From an uncultured Clostridia bacterium (GTDB lineage Bacteria > Bacillota > Clostridia > Oscillospirales > Oscillospiraceae), in NCBI GenBank assembly GCA_937894515.1, contig CALCRH010000061.1, positions 1 to 58,110 of the forward strand: a DNA stretch of 58,110 bases, read 5' to 3'. The notes beneath the pieces are model-generated. The model was given only the letters and a program-made list of their open reading frames with translations, searched no databases and was not told the DNA's origin. The translations under genes were made by a program, and so were the position numbers. Every line of letters begins with the position of its first letter. Position 1 is the first letter of the stretch. Positions 23,797 through 32,239 of this stretch are shown piece by piece.

Positions 23797-24906
23797 TTAT
23801 GCTTTGCTGTGTGCGGTCTTGTATGCCCGCCCCAGCTTGTCTGCCTCCATCAGCGCATCGGCTACCATCTCTGCGGTCACCGGGAAAGGCAGATGGTGAA
23901 TGGTGGAGGTGGGCACACAGGCCTTCTCCGCCGCCTTTTTCACCATGACCGGGTCAGCCTCGGGATAGCCCAGATCGGCAAAGCTGATGGGCAGACCCAC
24001 GGCAAGGCAGAAGTCCAACACGCTCTCCAGCTCTTCCTTGGGCGCTTTCTCCATCACCAGCTGGGTTACGGTGCAGAATGCCACGTTGAAGCCGTGATAG
24101 GACTCGTGGAGCTCCGGGATCACCGTAAAGCCCTTCTGGATGCCGTGTGCCGCGGCCAGACCGCCGCTTTCAAAGCCCACAGAGGACAGGTAGGTGTTGA
24201 TCTCAATGATGTTCTCCAGCTCCTCGGTGACCTCCTGCCGCTCCACCGCCTGTTTCGCAGCGACACCGTCACGCTGTAAGTATTTCCAGCACAGAGCGGC
24301 CATCTCAGTAGCGGCGGTGGTGGGTTTGGCGTGTACCTGATTGTCGCTTCCGCTTTGACGGCAGGCACGGGCCTCAAACCACGTTGCCATAGCGTCACCC
24401 ATACCGGCCACCAACAGTTTGGCAGGGGCGTGGGCGATGACATCGGTGTCCACCAGCACGATGTTGGGACAGGCGTTGAGGAAGAAATACTTATCGAACA
24501 CGCCCTCGTCGGTGTACATGATGCTTAAGGACGAGCAGGGCGCATCGGTAGAGCAGACGGTGGGGATGATCACATCGGGAATGTGTGCCAGATGGGAGAT
24601 GCCCTTGGCGGTATCCAGCACCTTGCCGCCGCCGATACCCACAACAGCGGTCACGCCGGTGTCCACACACTGCTTGGCCCACGCCTCACACTTGGCGGTA
24701 GTGGCTTCCCCGGAGAACACCTCGTAGTCGATGGTGTAGCCCTTGCCGTCAAAACAGGCATTCAGAGTAGCCATATTGCGCCTTGTGCCGCCCTCGGTCT
24801 GGAGGATCATCAGGTGGTTGCCCATACCCTGCAAATACTGATCCAGCTCGGCCATGATCCCCTTACCCTGCACGTACTTGGCAGGACTTTTCAATACTTT
24901 ACTCAT
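23797..24906 (-). CDS. Iron-type alcohol dehydrogenase, GldA-like
   Basis: A 369-residue NAD-dependent group III dehydrogenase. The nucleotide motif GIGGGKVLDTAKG, STDAPCSSLS, GMGDAMATWFEARA and the metal-ligand region AAHGIQKGF...HGFNVAFC fit glycerol dehydrogenase (GldA) better than classic 4-hydroxybutyrate dehydrogenases. It is the last gene of the crotonyl-CoA operon, 4 bp after etfA. In that context it could reduce succinate semialdehyde to, or oxidise, 4-hydroxybutyrate or a related short alcohol. Glycerol oxidation is the default family role; the context-based role is inference. Confidence 0.82.
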   Translation of the reverse strand: MSKVLKSPAKYVQGKGIMAELDQYLQGMGNHLMILQTEGGTRRNMATLNACFDGKGYTIDYEVFSGEATTAKCEAWAKQCVDTGVTAVVGIGGGKVLDTAKGISHLAHIPDVIIPTVCSTDAPCSSLSIMYTDEGVFDKYFFLNACPNIVLVDTDVIAHAPAKLLVAGMGDAMATWFEARACRQSGSDNQVHAKPTTAATEMAALCWKYLQRDGVAAKQAVERQEVTEELENIIEINTYLSSVGFESGGLAAAHGIQKGFTVIPELHESYHGFNVAFCTVTQLVMEKAPKEELESVLDFCLAVGLPISFADLGYPEADPVMVKKAAEKACVPTSTIHHLPFPVTAEMVADALMEADKLGRAYKTAHSKA

Positions 24907-24910
24907 ATTC

Positions 24911-26026
24911 TCACTTCTCCGCTTTCGCAGTCTTGATGGCGGCGATCATCTCGGGCACGACCTTGAACAGGTCACCGGCGATACCGTAATCCGCCACCTC
25001 AAAGATGGGGGCAGTCTCGTTCTTGTTCACGGCGATGATGCACTCGGACTCCTGCATACCTGCCTTGTGCTGAATGGCGCCGGAGATACCCAGAGCGATA
25101 TAGACCTTGGGATGGACGGTCTTACCGGTCTGGCCCACCTGATGGTCAGCACTCAGCCAACCGGCGTCCACCACGGCGCGGGAGGAACCCACCACGCCGC
25201 CCAGCTCTTCCGCCAGCTCGGTAGCCAGAGCGATACCCTTTTCCACGTCTGCGGCAATGCCGCGGCCCACGGAAACGATGATGTCAGCGCCGATCAGGTC
25301 CACCAGCTTCTTGGCGGCCTTGACGGTCTCCAGCACCTCGCTCTTGATGTCAGCGGCGGTGAGGGACACGGTCAGCTTCTCGATCTGCACCTTCTCCAGG
25401 CACTTCTCGCAGAAGGGGCGCTTCTTCATCACGCCGGGACGCACCGTCGCCATGGCGGGACGGAAACGGGGGCACACGATGGTAGCCATCAGGTGACCGC
25501 CGAATGCCGGACGGGTCATCTTCAGGTTCTTGGCGGCATCGAAAGTCTTGCTCTCAAAGCTGGTGTTGTCCACGTCCAGAGAGGACGCGGTACGCAGGAA
25601 GTCGATGTAGCCGTTCAGATCCACGTCCAGATGGGTGCAGTCGGCGCACAGACCGGTGTGCAGACGGGCGGCGCAGCGGGGTGCCAGATCGCGGCCGATG
25701 TTGGACGCGCCGAACAGCAAAATCTCAGGCTTCAGGCTCTCCACAGCCTCCACGATGACCTTGGTATAGCCATCGGTGGTGTAGTCCTTCAGCAGGGGGC
25801 TGTCGCACACGTAGACCTTGTCCGCGCCGTAGCCGCCCAGCTCCTTGGCGATACCTTCCACATTGTCGCCCAGCAGCAGACCGCACAGCTCCACGCCCAG
25901 CTCGTCCGCCAGCTTACGACCCTCGGAGATCAGTTCAAAGGTGGTGGGCATCATCTTGCCCTGACGCTGTTCACAGAACACCCATACGTTCTTGAACTCG
26001 TCAATGTTCATGCTATTGTATGCCAT
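24911..26026 (-). CDS. etfA: Electron transfer flavoprotein subunit alpha
   Basis: A 371-residue EtfA. The N-terminal half (VWVFCEQRQGKMMPTTFELI) is the alpha/beta nucleotide-binding-like domain. The C-terminal FAD domain contains VSVGRGI, VGSSRAVVDAGW, HQVGQTGKTVHPKVYIALGI and SGAIQHKAGM. It pairs with EtfB to pass electrons to or from the acyl-CoA dehydrogenase encoded upstream. In anaerobes this complex typically bifurcates electrons between crotonyl-CoA and ferredoxin; bifurcation here is inferred from context. GGGAGG precedes the ATG. Confidence 0.95.
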   Translation of the reverse strand: MAYNSMNIDEFKNVWVFCEQRQGKMMPTTFELISEGRKLADELGVELCGLLLGDNVEGIAKELGGYGADKVYVCDSPLLKDYTTDGYTKVIVEAVESLKPEILLFGASNIGRDLAPRCAARLHTGLCADCTHLDVDLNGYIDFLRTASSLDVDNTSFESKTFDAAKNLKMTRPAFGGHLMATIVCPRFRPAMATVRPGVMKKRPFCEKCLEKVQIEKLTVSLTAADIKSEVLETVKAAKKLVDLIGADIIVSVGRGIAADVEKGIALATELAEELGGVVGSSRAVVDAGWLSADHQVGQTGKTVHPKVYIALGISGAIQHKAGMQESECIIAVNKNETAPIFEVADYGIAGDLFKVVPEMIAAIKTAKAEK

Positions 26027-26044
26027 ATTCGTCTCTCCTCCCTA

Positions 26045-26845
26045 TCAAATGATGTGCTTCTTGGCCAGTACGTCGGCGACCTGTGCGGCAACGCTCTTGT
26101 TGTCGCCGGTGAGCATGGTGCCCACACCCTTCTGGGGCGGCGTAAAGGACTTGAAGATGTTGGTGGGAGAGCCGGCAAGACCGATGGTGGTCTCGTCGAT
26201 CAGGGGATGATCCTTCAGCGTCTCGTAGGTCATCACGGTCAGGGGCTTGCTGTACGCGGCAAGAATGTCCTTGATATTCATGTAACGGGGCTGGTTCAGC
26301 TCCTTGACGCAGGTCAGCAGGCAGGGAGTCTGCACCTTGATGGTCATATACCCGTCCTCCAGCATACGGCGCACCTTCAGGCTGTTGCCGTCCTTTTCGA
26401 TAGCGCCCACATAGGACACCTGCTCCAGACCCAGCTTTTCTGCGATCTGGGGACCCACCTGTGCGGTATCGCCGTCAATGGCCTGACGGCCGGAGAACAC
26501 GATGTCGTCCTTGTCCACGCCGTAGGTGCCGATGGCGGCGGCGATGATCTGGGAGGTGGCGTAGGTATCGGAGCCGCCGAACTCACGGGCGGTGATCAGA
26601 ACGCCCTCGTCCACGCCCATGGCCATCAGCTCGCGGAGCATACCCTCAGCAGGGGGAGGACCCATGGTGAAGGCGATGACCTTGCAGCCGTAGGTGTCTT
26701 TCAGCTTCAGGGCGGCTTCCACGGCGTTCAGGTCGTCGGGGTTGATAATGGTCTGCATGGACGCACGGTCCAGCGTGCCGTCCGGGTTGACGGCCACCTT
26801 GCCGGAGGTATCGGGTACCTGCTTGACAGTCACTAAAATCTTCAT
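26045..26845 (-). CDS. etfB: Electron transfer flavoprotein subunit beta
   Basis: A 266-residue EtfB with the family start MKILVTVKQVPDTSGKVAVN, the ALKLKDTYGCKVIAFTMGP region, the FSGRQAIDGDTAQVGPQIAE signature and a C-terminal tail. It lies 18 bp before etfA and 15 bp after the acyl-CoA dehydrogenase in the transcript, so the three are made together. GGAGG is placed before the ATG. Confidence 0.95.
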   Translation of the reverse strand: MKILVTVKQVPDTSGKVAVNPDGTLDRASMQTIINPDDLNAVEAALKLKDTYGCKVIAFTMGPPPAEGMLRELMAMGVDEGVLITAREFGGSDTYATSQIIAAAIGTYGVDKDDIVFSGRQAIDGDTAQVGPQIAEKLGLEQVSYVGAIEKDGNSLKVRRMLEDGYMTIKVQTPCLLTCVKELNQPRYMNIKDILAAYSKPLTVMTYETLKDHPLIDETTIGLAGSPTNIFKSFTPPQKGVGTMLTGDNKSVAAQVADVLAKKHII

Positions 26846-26860
26846 CTTTCCTTTACCTCC

Positions 26861-28000
26861 TTACAGACCCATGTTGCCGGAGATCACGATGCGCTGGACT
26901 TCGGAAGTGCCCTCGTAGATCTCGGTGATCTTGGCATCGCGCATCATGCGCTCCATGGGATAATCCTTGGTGTAGCCGTAGCCGCCGAACATCTGGAGCG
27001 CCTTGGTGGTGGTCTTCATGGCGTGCTCGGAGCAGAACAGCTTGGCCATGGCGGCGTACTTGGTGTAGCGCTTGCCCTCGGCCTTCATCATGGCTGCCTG
27101 ATACATCAGCAGGCGGCCTGCCTCACAGCCCAGTTCCATATCCGCAAAGGTGAACTGGGTGTTCTGGAACTTGGAGATGGGCTTGCCGAACTGGGTACGG
27201 CCCTTGGTATAGGCGATGGCCTCGGCCATAGCGCCCTCAGCGATACCCAGAGACTGGGCAGCGATACCGATACGGCCGCCGTCCAGAGTGGCCATGGCGA
27301 TAGAGAAGCCCTTGCCCTCCTTGCCCAGCAGGTTTTCCTTGGGGACGATCATGTCGGTGAACACCAGCTCAGCGGTGGGAGAGCCGTGCAGGCCCATCTT
27401 CTCCTCGTGCTTGCCCACGGAGAAGCCGGGGAAGCTGCTCTCCACGATGAAAGCGGAGATACCCTTGGTGCCCTTGCTCTTATCGGTCATGGCGAACACC
27501 ACGAAGATGTCGGCGGCATAGCCGTTGGTGATGAAGATCTTGGAGCCGTTCATCACATAGTGGTCACCATCCAGAATAGCCTCGGTCTGACCCTTGGACG
27601 CATCGGAACCGGCATTGGGTTCGGTCAGGGCGAAGCCGCCCAGCACGTGACCCTTACTCAGCATGGGCAGATACTTTTTCTTCTGCTCCTCCGTGCCGTA
27701 GTTCAGAATGGGATCGCAGCACAGACCGTTGTGGGTGGCCACGATATCACCGGTGGAGGCGCACTGCTTGGACAGCTCCTCCACGCAGATGGCGCTGGCC
27801 AGAGGATCGGAGCCGGAGCCGCCGTATTCCTGAGGCACGCAGATACCCATCACGCCCAGATCGAACAGCTTCTCGATGGTCTCACGGGGATACTCGCAGG
27901 TGCGGTCGGTCTCTGCCGCAATGGGCTTGACCTCTTTTTCGGTGAACTCAGCCATCATCTTTTTGATGAGCTGATGTTCCTTGCTCAGATTAAATTCCAT
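26861..28000 (-). CDS. bcd: Short-chain acyl-CoA dehydrogenase (butyryl-CoA dehydrogenase-like)
   Basis: A 379-residue flavin enzyme that reduces crotonyl-CoA to butyryl-CoA with EtfAB. The family signatures FALTEPNAGSDAS and the C-terminal QMFGGYGYTKDYPMERMMRD with the catalytic Glu in YEGTSEVQR (EGTSE) are present. Length and neighbours (AbfD, crotonase, EtfAB) match Bcd of butyrate-forming clostridia. GGAG lies before the ATG at 28000. The symbol rests on context plus family; other short acyl-CoAs could be substrates. Confidence 0.92.
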   Translation of the reverse strand: MEFNLSKEHQLIKKMMAEFTEKEVKPIAAETDRTCEYPRETIEKLFDLGVMGICVPQEYGGSGSDPLASAICVEELSKQCASTGDIVATHNGLCCDPILNYGTEEQKKKYLPMLSKGHVLGGFALTEPNAGSDASKGQTEAILDGDHYVMNGSKIFITNGYAADIFVVFAMTDKSKGTKGISAFIVESSFPGFSVGKHEEKMGLHGSPTAELVFTDMIVPKENLLGKEGKGFSIAMATLDGGRIGIAAQSLGIAEGAMAEAIAYTKGRTQFGKPISKFQNTQFTFADMELGCEAGRLLMYQAAMMKAEGKRYTKYAAMAKLFCSEHAMKTTTKALQMFGGYGYTKDYPMERMMRDAKITEIYEGTSEVQRIVISGNMGL

Positions 28001-28015
28001 AGTCGTGTTTCTCCT

Positions 28016-29485
28016 TTATTTCTGAATACCGGCAATGTTCTTGGCCAGCTTCTTCTTGCCCTCAATGTTGCCCTGACGTGCGATCATGATGCGCTGCGCC
28101 TGGGGAGAGCCTGCGCCGTGCATGGACTCGGTGCGGTAACCCACAGCGGCGGCGCCCAGGCACATATTCTCGAGGAAGCGCAGAACGCGCTGACGATCCT
28201 CGGTGGAAACACCCTCATGGGTGGCAAAGTATTTGTTGCAGATCTCCCCGATGGTCTCACCCTCGCGGCCCACCACGGTAGCGGACTTGAAGTCCTTGTC
28301 GCTGGGCATGGTCACCATCAGACCGCCTGCGATATCCTCGGCAAGACGCACGATCTCATAGGGGAAGCGGGTCACGTTCTGCTTGCACACGTTGGCCAGA
28401 AGCAGATCGATCTGGTAGTTGCCCGCCTTGGTGGGGCAGCCCTCGCAGGAGCAGGCGATACCGCAGGAATACAGGGTCTCGTTCAGATGGGTCATCTCGA
28501 TCAGCTTATCCTTGACCGCGGAAGCCTTCTCCACACCGTTGTACTCAGCAGCCAAAGCGGCAGCGCCGATCACCACGTCACCCACGCCGACTTTGCAACC
28601 GCCGTAGCTCTGGCGGTGGTAGCCGGCAAAACGCTCCACCATCATGCCGGCGAACTCATACTCGCCGTTGAGGAACAGGTACTCGTTGGGGATGAACACG
28701 TGATCCAGCACCACCAGAGCCTCCTGGCCGCCGAACTTGCTGTTACCCACGTCAATGCAGCCCTCTTCCATCTTGCGGGTATCGCAGGACTGGCGGCCGT
28801 AGATCATGTAAAGGCCCTCGGCGTCTGTGGGGCAGGCAAAGGACACCGCCCAATCCTTGTCCGCCTCGCCCATGGCGATGGTGGGCATGAAGATGTGCCA
28901 GTGGGAGTTGATAGAGCCGGTCTGGTGGCACTTGGCGCCGCACACCACGATACCGTCAGCGCGGCGTTCCACCACGTGGACGTACATATCGGGATCGGCC
29001 TGATCGTGGGGAGCCTTGGAGCGGTCGCCCTTGGGGTCCGTCATAGCACCGTCCACCGTCAGGTCCTCGTCCTGCACCATCACCAAAAACTTCTTGAAGT
29101 TCTCGTGGTACTTGGTGCCGTACTTCTCATCGATCTCAAAGGTGGTGGAATACACAGCGTTGAATGCATCCATACCCACGCAGCGCTGGAAGCAGGAAGC
29201 GGTCTTCTGGCCCAGCAGACGCTGCATCTTCACCTTCTTCACCAGATCCTCAGCGCTTTGGTGCAGATGGGTGAACCGGTTGATCTTGCGGCCCGTCAGG
29301 CTGGAGGTGGCGGTCATCAGATCTTCATACTGGGGATCCTGTGCCAGGGCGTAGGTCATGGCCACGCAGTTGATGGAGGGACGGATCATGGGGTGATCCA
29401 CCCAGTTGTCGATCTTTTCGCCGAACATATACACCCGGGTGTTCAGCTTACGCAGGCTGTCGATATACTCTTTTGCGGTCATCAT
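28016..29485 (-). CDS. abfD: 4-hydroxybutyryl-CoA dehydratase/vinylacetyl-CoA isomerase
   Basis: A 489-residue [4Fe-4S]- and FAD-dependent radical dehydratase turning 4-hydroxybutyryl-CoA into crotonyl-CoA. All key residues of the Clostridium aminobutyricum enzyme are found with an offset of one or two: cluster ligands Cys98 and Cys102 (SCFQRC), His290 and Cys297 in GYHRQSYGGCKVG, plus Tyr294 and Lys298. Glu255 in GGQEALVV and a Thr in CHQTGSINSHW also match. This identifies the operon as a 4-hydroxybutyrate route to butyrate. GGAGG lies 9 bp before the first of two ATGs. The dehydrogenase making 4-hydroxybutyrate is not certain here. Confidence 0.95.
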   Translation of the reverse strand: MMTAKEYIDSLRKLNTRVYMFGEKIDNWVDHPMIRPSINCVAMTYALAQDPQYEDLMTATSSLTGRKINRFTHLHQSAEDLVKKVKMQRLLGQKTASCFQRCVGMDAFNAVYSTTFEIDEKYGTKYHENFKKFLVMVQDEDLTVDGAMTDPKGDRSKAPHDQADPDMYVHVVERRADGIVVCGAKCHQTGSINSHWHIFMPTIAMGEADKDWAVSFACPTDAEGLYMIYGRQSCDTRKMEEGCIDVGNSKFGGQEALVVLDHVFIPNEYLFLNGEYEFAGMMVERFAGYHRQSYGGCKVGVGDVVIGAAALAAEYNGVEKASAVKDKLIEMTHLNETLYSCGIACSCEGCPTKAGNYQIDLLLANVCKQNVTRFPYEIVRLAEDIAGGLMVTMPSDKDFKSATVVGREGETIGEICNKYFATHEGVSTEDRQRVLRFLENMCLGAAAVGYRTESMHGAGSPQAQRIMIARQGNIEGKKKLAKNIAGIQK

Positions 29486-29524
29486 GGAAATTTTCCTCCT
29501 TATATGTCGTCAGTCGTGTGTTGA

Positions 29525-31081
29525 TTAGTCGTTGGCAAGACCCATCAGTTCCTCGCGGAAGATGCGTGCGTCCATCAGCTTCAGGTCGTCTGCGATCTTG
29601 GGCATAAACTCCATCTGATCCAGCACCTGGGTCTGCAGGTCGATACCCGGCGCGATCTCGATCAGGGTCACGCCTTCGGGCCGCAGCTCGAACACGGCAC
29701 GCTCGGTGATATACAGAACGGGCTGGTGTACCTTGTTGGCATAGGTACCGGAGAAGGTGATGTGTTCCACCTCGTTGACGAATTTCTTCTTGCTGCCCTC
29801 TTTCACGATCACCAGCTTACCGTCCTCGCACTTGGTCTCCAGACCCTTGGCGGTAAAGGTACCGCAGTACACCACCTTCTTGGCATTCTGGGTGATGTCG
29901 ATAAAGCCGCCGGCACCTGCCAGACGGGTACCGAACTTGGACACGTTCAGATCGCCGTTGGGTGCGGTCTCGGCAAGGCCGAGGAAGGCCACGTCCAGAC
30001 CACCGCCCTGATAGAAATCGAACTGTACATTGTGATCCAGAATGGCCATGGAGTTGGCAGCGCCGCCGAACTGGGTACCGCCATAGGGCACACCGGCGAT
30101 GGAACCGGCTTCCACGGTCAGGGTCAGCTTGTCGGAGATGCCCTCCTCAGCCGCCACGTTGGCGATCTTCTCGGGAGCGCCGGTGCCCAGATTGACGATG
30201 GCGTCCTGGGGCAGCTCCATAGCAGCGCGGCGGGCCAGAATCTTCTTGGCGTCCATGGGGATGGGGGGGATATCGTCCACGGGGATGCGGAACTCGCCGC
30301 TGAGGGCGCCGTCATAGGGCATACCCAGGCACTGGAGATTGTCCTCGATGGAACCCACCACAATGGCATCCACGTAGATGCCGGGGATCTTCACCAGACG
30401 GGGATCCAGCGTGCCGCCCTGCACAATCTTCTCCACCTGTACGATGACCTTACCGCCGGAGTTCTTGGTGGCCTGGCACTGGGCAGTCACGTCCAGAGGG
30501 CCGATCTCCCGGTGCACGGTGCAGTTGCCGTATTCATCGGCATAGGAACCGCGGATGAAGCAGATATCAATGGGAATGGGCTTGTAGAGCAACCGCTCCT
30601 CACCCTCAATGTTCACCAGCTTGACGATGTCCTCCTTGGTAACCTCGTTGAGCTTGCCGCCGCCGTTGCGGGGATCCACGAAGGTGTACAGACCCACGTG
30701 GGTGATGGTGCCGATGTTATGGGCAGCGATATCACGATACATATGGGTGATAACGCCCTGAGGCAGGTTGTAAGCCTCCAGCTTGTTGGCAAGCGCCAGC
30801 TCACCCAGTTTGGCAGCGCGATCCCAATGGCCGCCCACCACGCGCTTGCACATACCCTCATGGCCGAAGTGGTCGCCGCCGGTGCCGTCACGGTGTCCCT
30901 GACCTGCTGCAAAGAACAGCGTCAGATCCCGGGGATGCCCGGTTTCCACAAAACGATTCTCCAGCGCACGGGTCAGTGCCTCGGGGCAGGCACAGCTGAC
31001 AAAGCCTCCGGTGGAGACCACGTCGCCGTCCTTGACCATCAATGCCGCTTCTTCTGCGGTAATGACACGAACTTTTTTCAT
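29525..31081 (-). CDS. Class I CoA-transferase (acetate/propionate/4-hydroxybutyrate type)
   Basis: A 518-residue fused alpha-beta CoA-transferase of the Pct/YdiF kind. The catalytic glutamate is Glu324 in LTVEAGSIAGVPYGG, the position that forms the glutamyl-CoA intermediate. In this operon it probably moves CoA from acetyl- or butyryl-CoA to 4-hydroxybutyrate, or releases butyrate; donor and acceptor cannot be read from sequence. The ATG at 31081 (MKKVRVITAEEA) is chosen because GAGGAG precedes it; the longer frame runs into the crotonase gene. Fourteen bases separate it from crotonase. Confidence 0.92.
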   Translation of the reverse strand: MKKVRVITAEEAALMVKDGDVVSTGGFVSCACPEALTRALENRFVETGHPRDLTLFFAAGQGHRDGTGGDHFGHEGMCKRVVGGHWDRAAKLGELALANKLEAYNLPQGVITHMYRDIAAHNIGTITHVGLYTFVDPRNGGGKLNEVTKEDIVKLVNIEGEERLLYKPIPIDICFIRGSYADEYGNCTVHREIGPLDVTAQCQATKNSGGKVIVQVEKIVQGGTLDPRLVKIPGIYVDAIVVGSIEDNLQCLGMPYDGALSGEFRIPVDDIPPIPMDAKKILARRAAMELPQDAIVNLGTGAPEKIANVAAEEGISDKLTLTVEAGSIAGVPYGGTQFGGAANSMAILDHNVQFDFYQGGGLDVAFLGLAETAPNGDLNVSKFGTRLAGAGGFIDITQNAKKVVYCGTFTAKGLETKCEDGKLVIVKEGSKKKFVNEVEHITFSGTYANKVHQPVLYITERAVFELRPEGVTLIEIAPGIDLQTQVLDQMEFMPKIADDLKLMDARIFREELMGLAND

Positions 31082-31095
31082 CGTTTGTTCTCCTC

Positions 31096-31875
31096 TTACT
31101 TGTTCTGGAAATTCTTCTCCGCACGCTTCTCCAGGAAGGCGCTCATGCCCTCTTTCTGGTCGGCGGTGGCAAAGCACATGGCAAACAGCTCGTTCTCCAG
31201 GGCGATGCCGTCGTCAATATCCATCTGCATACCGCGGTCGATGCAGGCCTTGGCATACTTGACGGCGATGGGGGCATTGACGGTGAAGCTCTTGGCCATG
31301 GCGACGGCGCCGTTCATCAGCTCCTCGGGGGCGAACACGGCGTTGACCAGGCCGATCTCCTTGGCCTCGTCAGCCTTGATCATCTTACCGGAGAAGATCA
31401 GCTCCTTGGCCTTGGCAATACCCACCCGACGGGGCAGACGCTGGGTGCCGGAGAAGCCAGGGGTAATGCCCAGACCCACTTCAGGCTGGCCGAACTTGGC
31501 CTTCTCGCTGGCCAAAATGATGTCGCAGGACATGGCGATCTCACAGCCGCCACCCAGAGCGAAACCGTTCACTGCAGCGATGGTGGGGATCTCCAGCTTT
31601 TCAATGCGGCGGAAGATGGCGCTGCCCCGCTGACCCCAAGCACGGCCTGCGGAAACATCCATAGGATACTGCTCGCCGATGTCAGCGCCGGCCACGAAGC
31701 TGCGGCCTTCACCGGTCAGGATCATTGCACGCAGAGACTTGTCGGTCTCCACCTCAGAAATGACCTGCTCCAGCTCACCGATAACGGTGCTGTTCAGGGC
31801 GTTCAGCGCTTCAGGGCGGTTGATGGTAATGATGGCGATGTTGTCTTGCTTTTCAAAGCGGATGGTCTGGTACAT
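31096..31875 (-). CDS. crt: Enoyl-CoA hydratase/crotonase
   Basis: A 259-residue crotonase-fold protein, first in the operon. The oxyanion-hole segment is FVAGADIGEQ, and the two catalytic glutamates are in GGGCEIAMSCD and KFGQPEVGLG, followed by GTQRLPRRVG. It hydrates crotonyl-CoA to 3-hydroxybutyryl-CoA or works in reverse, linking the 4-hydroxybutyrate route to the acetyl-CoA branch. GAGGAGG precedes the ATG at 31875. A sigma-54 promoter lies about 65 bp upstream. Confidence 0.93.
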   Translation of the reverse strand: MYQTIRFEKQDNIAIITINRPEALNALNSTVIGELEQVISEVETDKSLRAMILTGEGRSFVAGADIGEQYPMDVSAGRAWGQRGSAIFRRIEKLEIPTIAAVNGFALGGGCEIAMSCDIILASEKAKFGQPEVGLGITPGFSGTQRLPRRVGIAKAKELIFSGKMIKADEAKEIGLVNAVFAPEELMNGAVAMAKSFTVNAPIAVKYAKACIDRGMQMDIDDGIALENELFAMCFATADQKEGMSAFLEKRAEKNFQNK

Positions 31876-31937
31876 GATGAAATTCCTCCTCAAAAGTTTT
31901 ATAGAAATGGTTTGTGTTTCTATCCGATAATAATTAT

Positions 31938-31954
31938 AGCAATTTCTGTGCCTA
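31938..31954 (-). promoter_or_regulatory. Sigma-54 promoter of the 4-hydroxybutyrate/crotonyl-CoA operon
   Basis: Read on the minus strand the site is TAGGCACAGAAATTGCT. The GG at 31952-31951 and GC at 31940-31939 have the exact -24/-12 spacing, and it matches the consensus TTGGCACG-N4-TTGCW at all but two positions. Transcription should begin near 31927. Confidence 0.88.
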
Positions 31955-32042
31955 TTTTCATCGTGAAAAGTGCAGAAAATCTGGTTTCTTTTTTGTTTGC
32001 TATCGACAAAAAAACGCCCCTTTTCTTCTGCGCCGATCCGAT

Positions 32043-32060
32043 CTATTCATTCTTGAATAG
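32043..32060. promoter_or_regulatory. Enhancer site (UAS 1) for the sigma-54 activator
   Basis: A perfect inverted repeat CTATTCA-TTCT-TGAATAG lies about 90-105 bp upstream of the sigma-54 promoter, the normal enhancer distance. The same motif occurs at 32169-32184. Confidence 0.7.
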
Positions 32061-32165
32061 GTGGAACTCTGTTCCTTATTCCCTGCATTCTTTTTATCAC
32101 AGAATTTTTAATCTGTAAACCCGCACATTTTTCCTGTCTTTCCACGAAATTTTTTATTTTTCCTC

Positions 32166-32193
32166 TTGTATTCATTTTTGAATATGATATAAT
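32166..32193 (+). promoter_or_regulatory. Vegetative promoter of the activator-rpoN operon
   Basis: -35 TTGTAT (32166-32171), 16-bp spacer, -10 TATAAT (32188-32193). The operator palindrome overlaps it. Confidence 0.6.
32169..32184. promoter_or_regulatory. Second activator site (UAS 2) over the activator's own promoter
   Basis: TATTCA-TTTT-TGAATA repeats UAS 1. It lies over the -35/spacer of the activator's promoter, so binding would also repress the activator gene. A half site GTGAATAG follows at 32199-32206. Confidence 0.65.
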
Positions 32194-32239
32194 CATGTGT
32201 GAATAGTCGCTCCCCATTTTATTTTGCCGGAGGTTCTCC

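Noticed and set aside
24854..31633. Very long plus-strand ORFs (24854-26836, 27023-29524, 29726-31633) opposite the 4-hydroxybutyrate operon
   Set aside because: All lie antisense to well-identified enzymes and show the same His/Gly/Ala-rich shadow composition. They reflect codon bias of the real genes.
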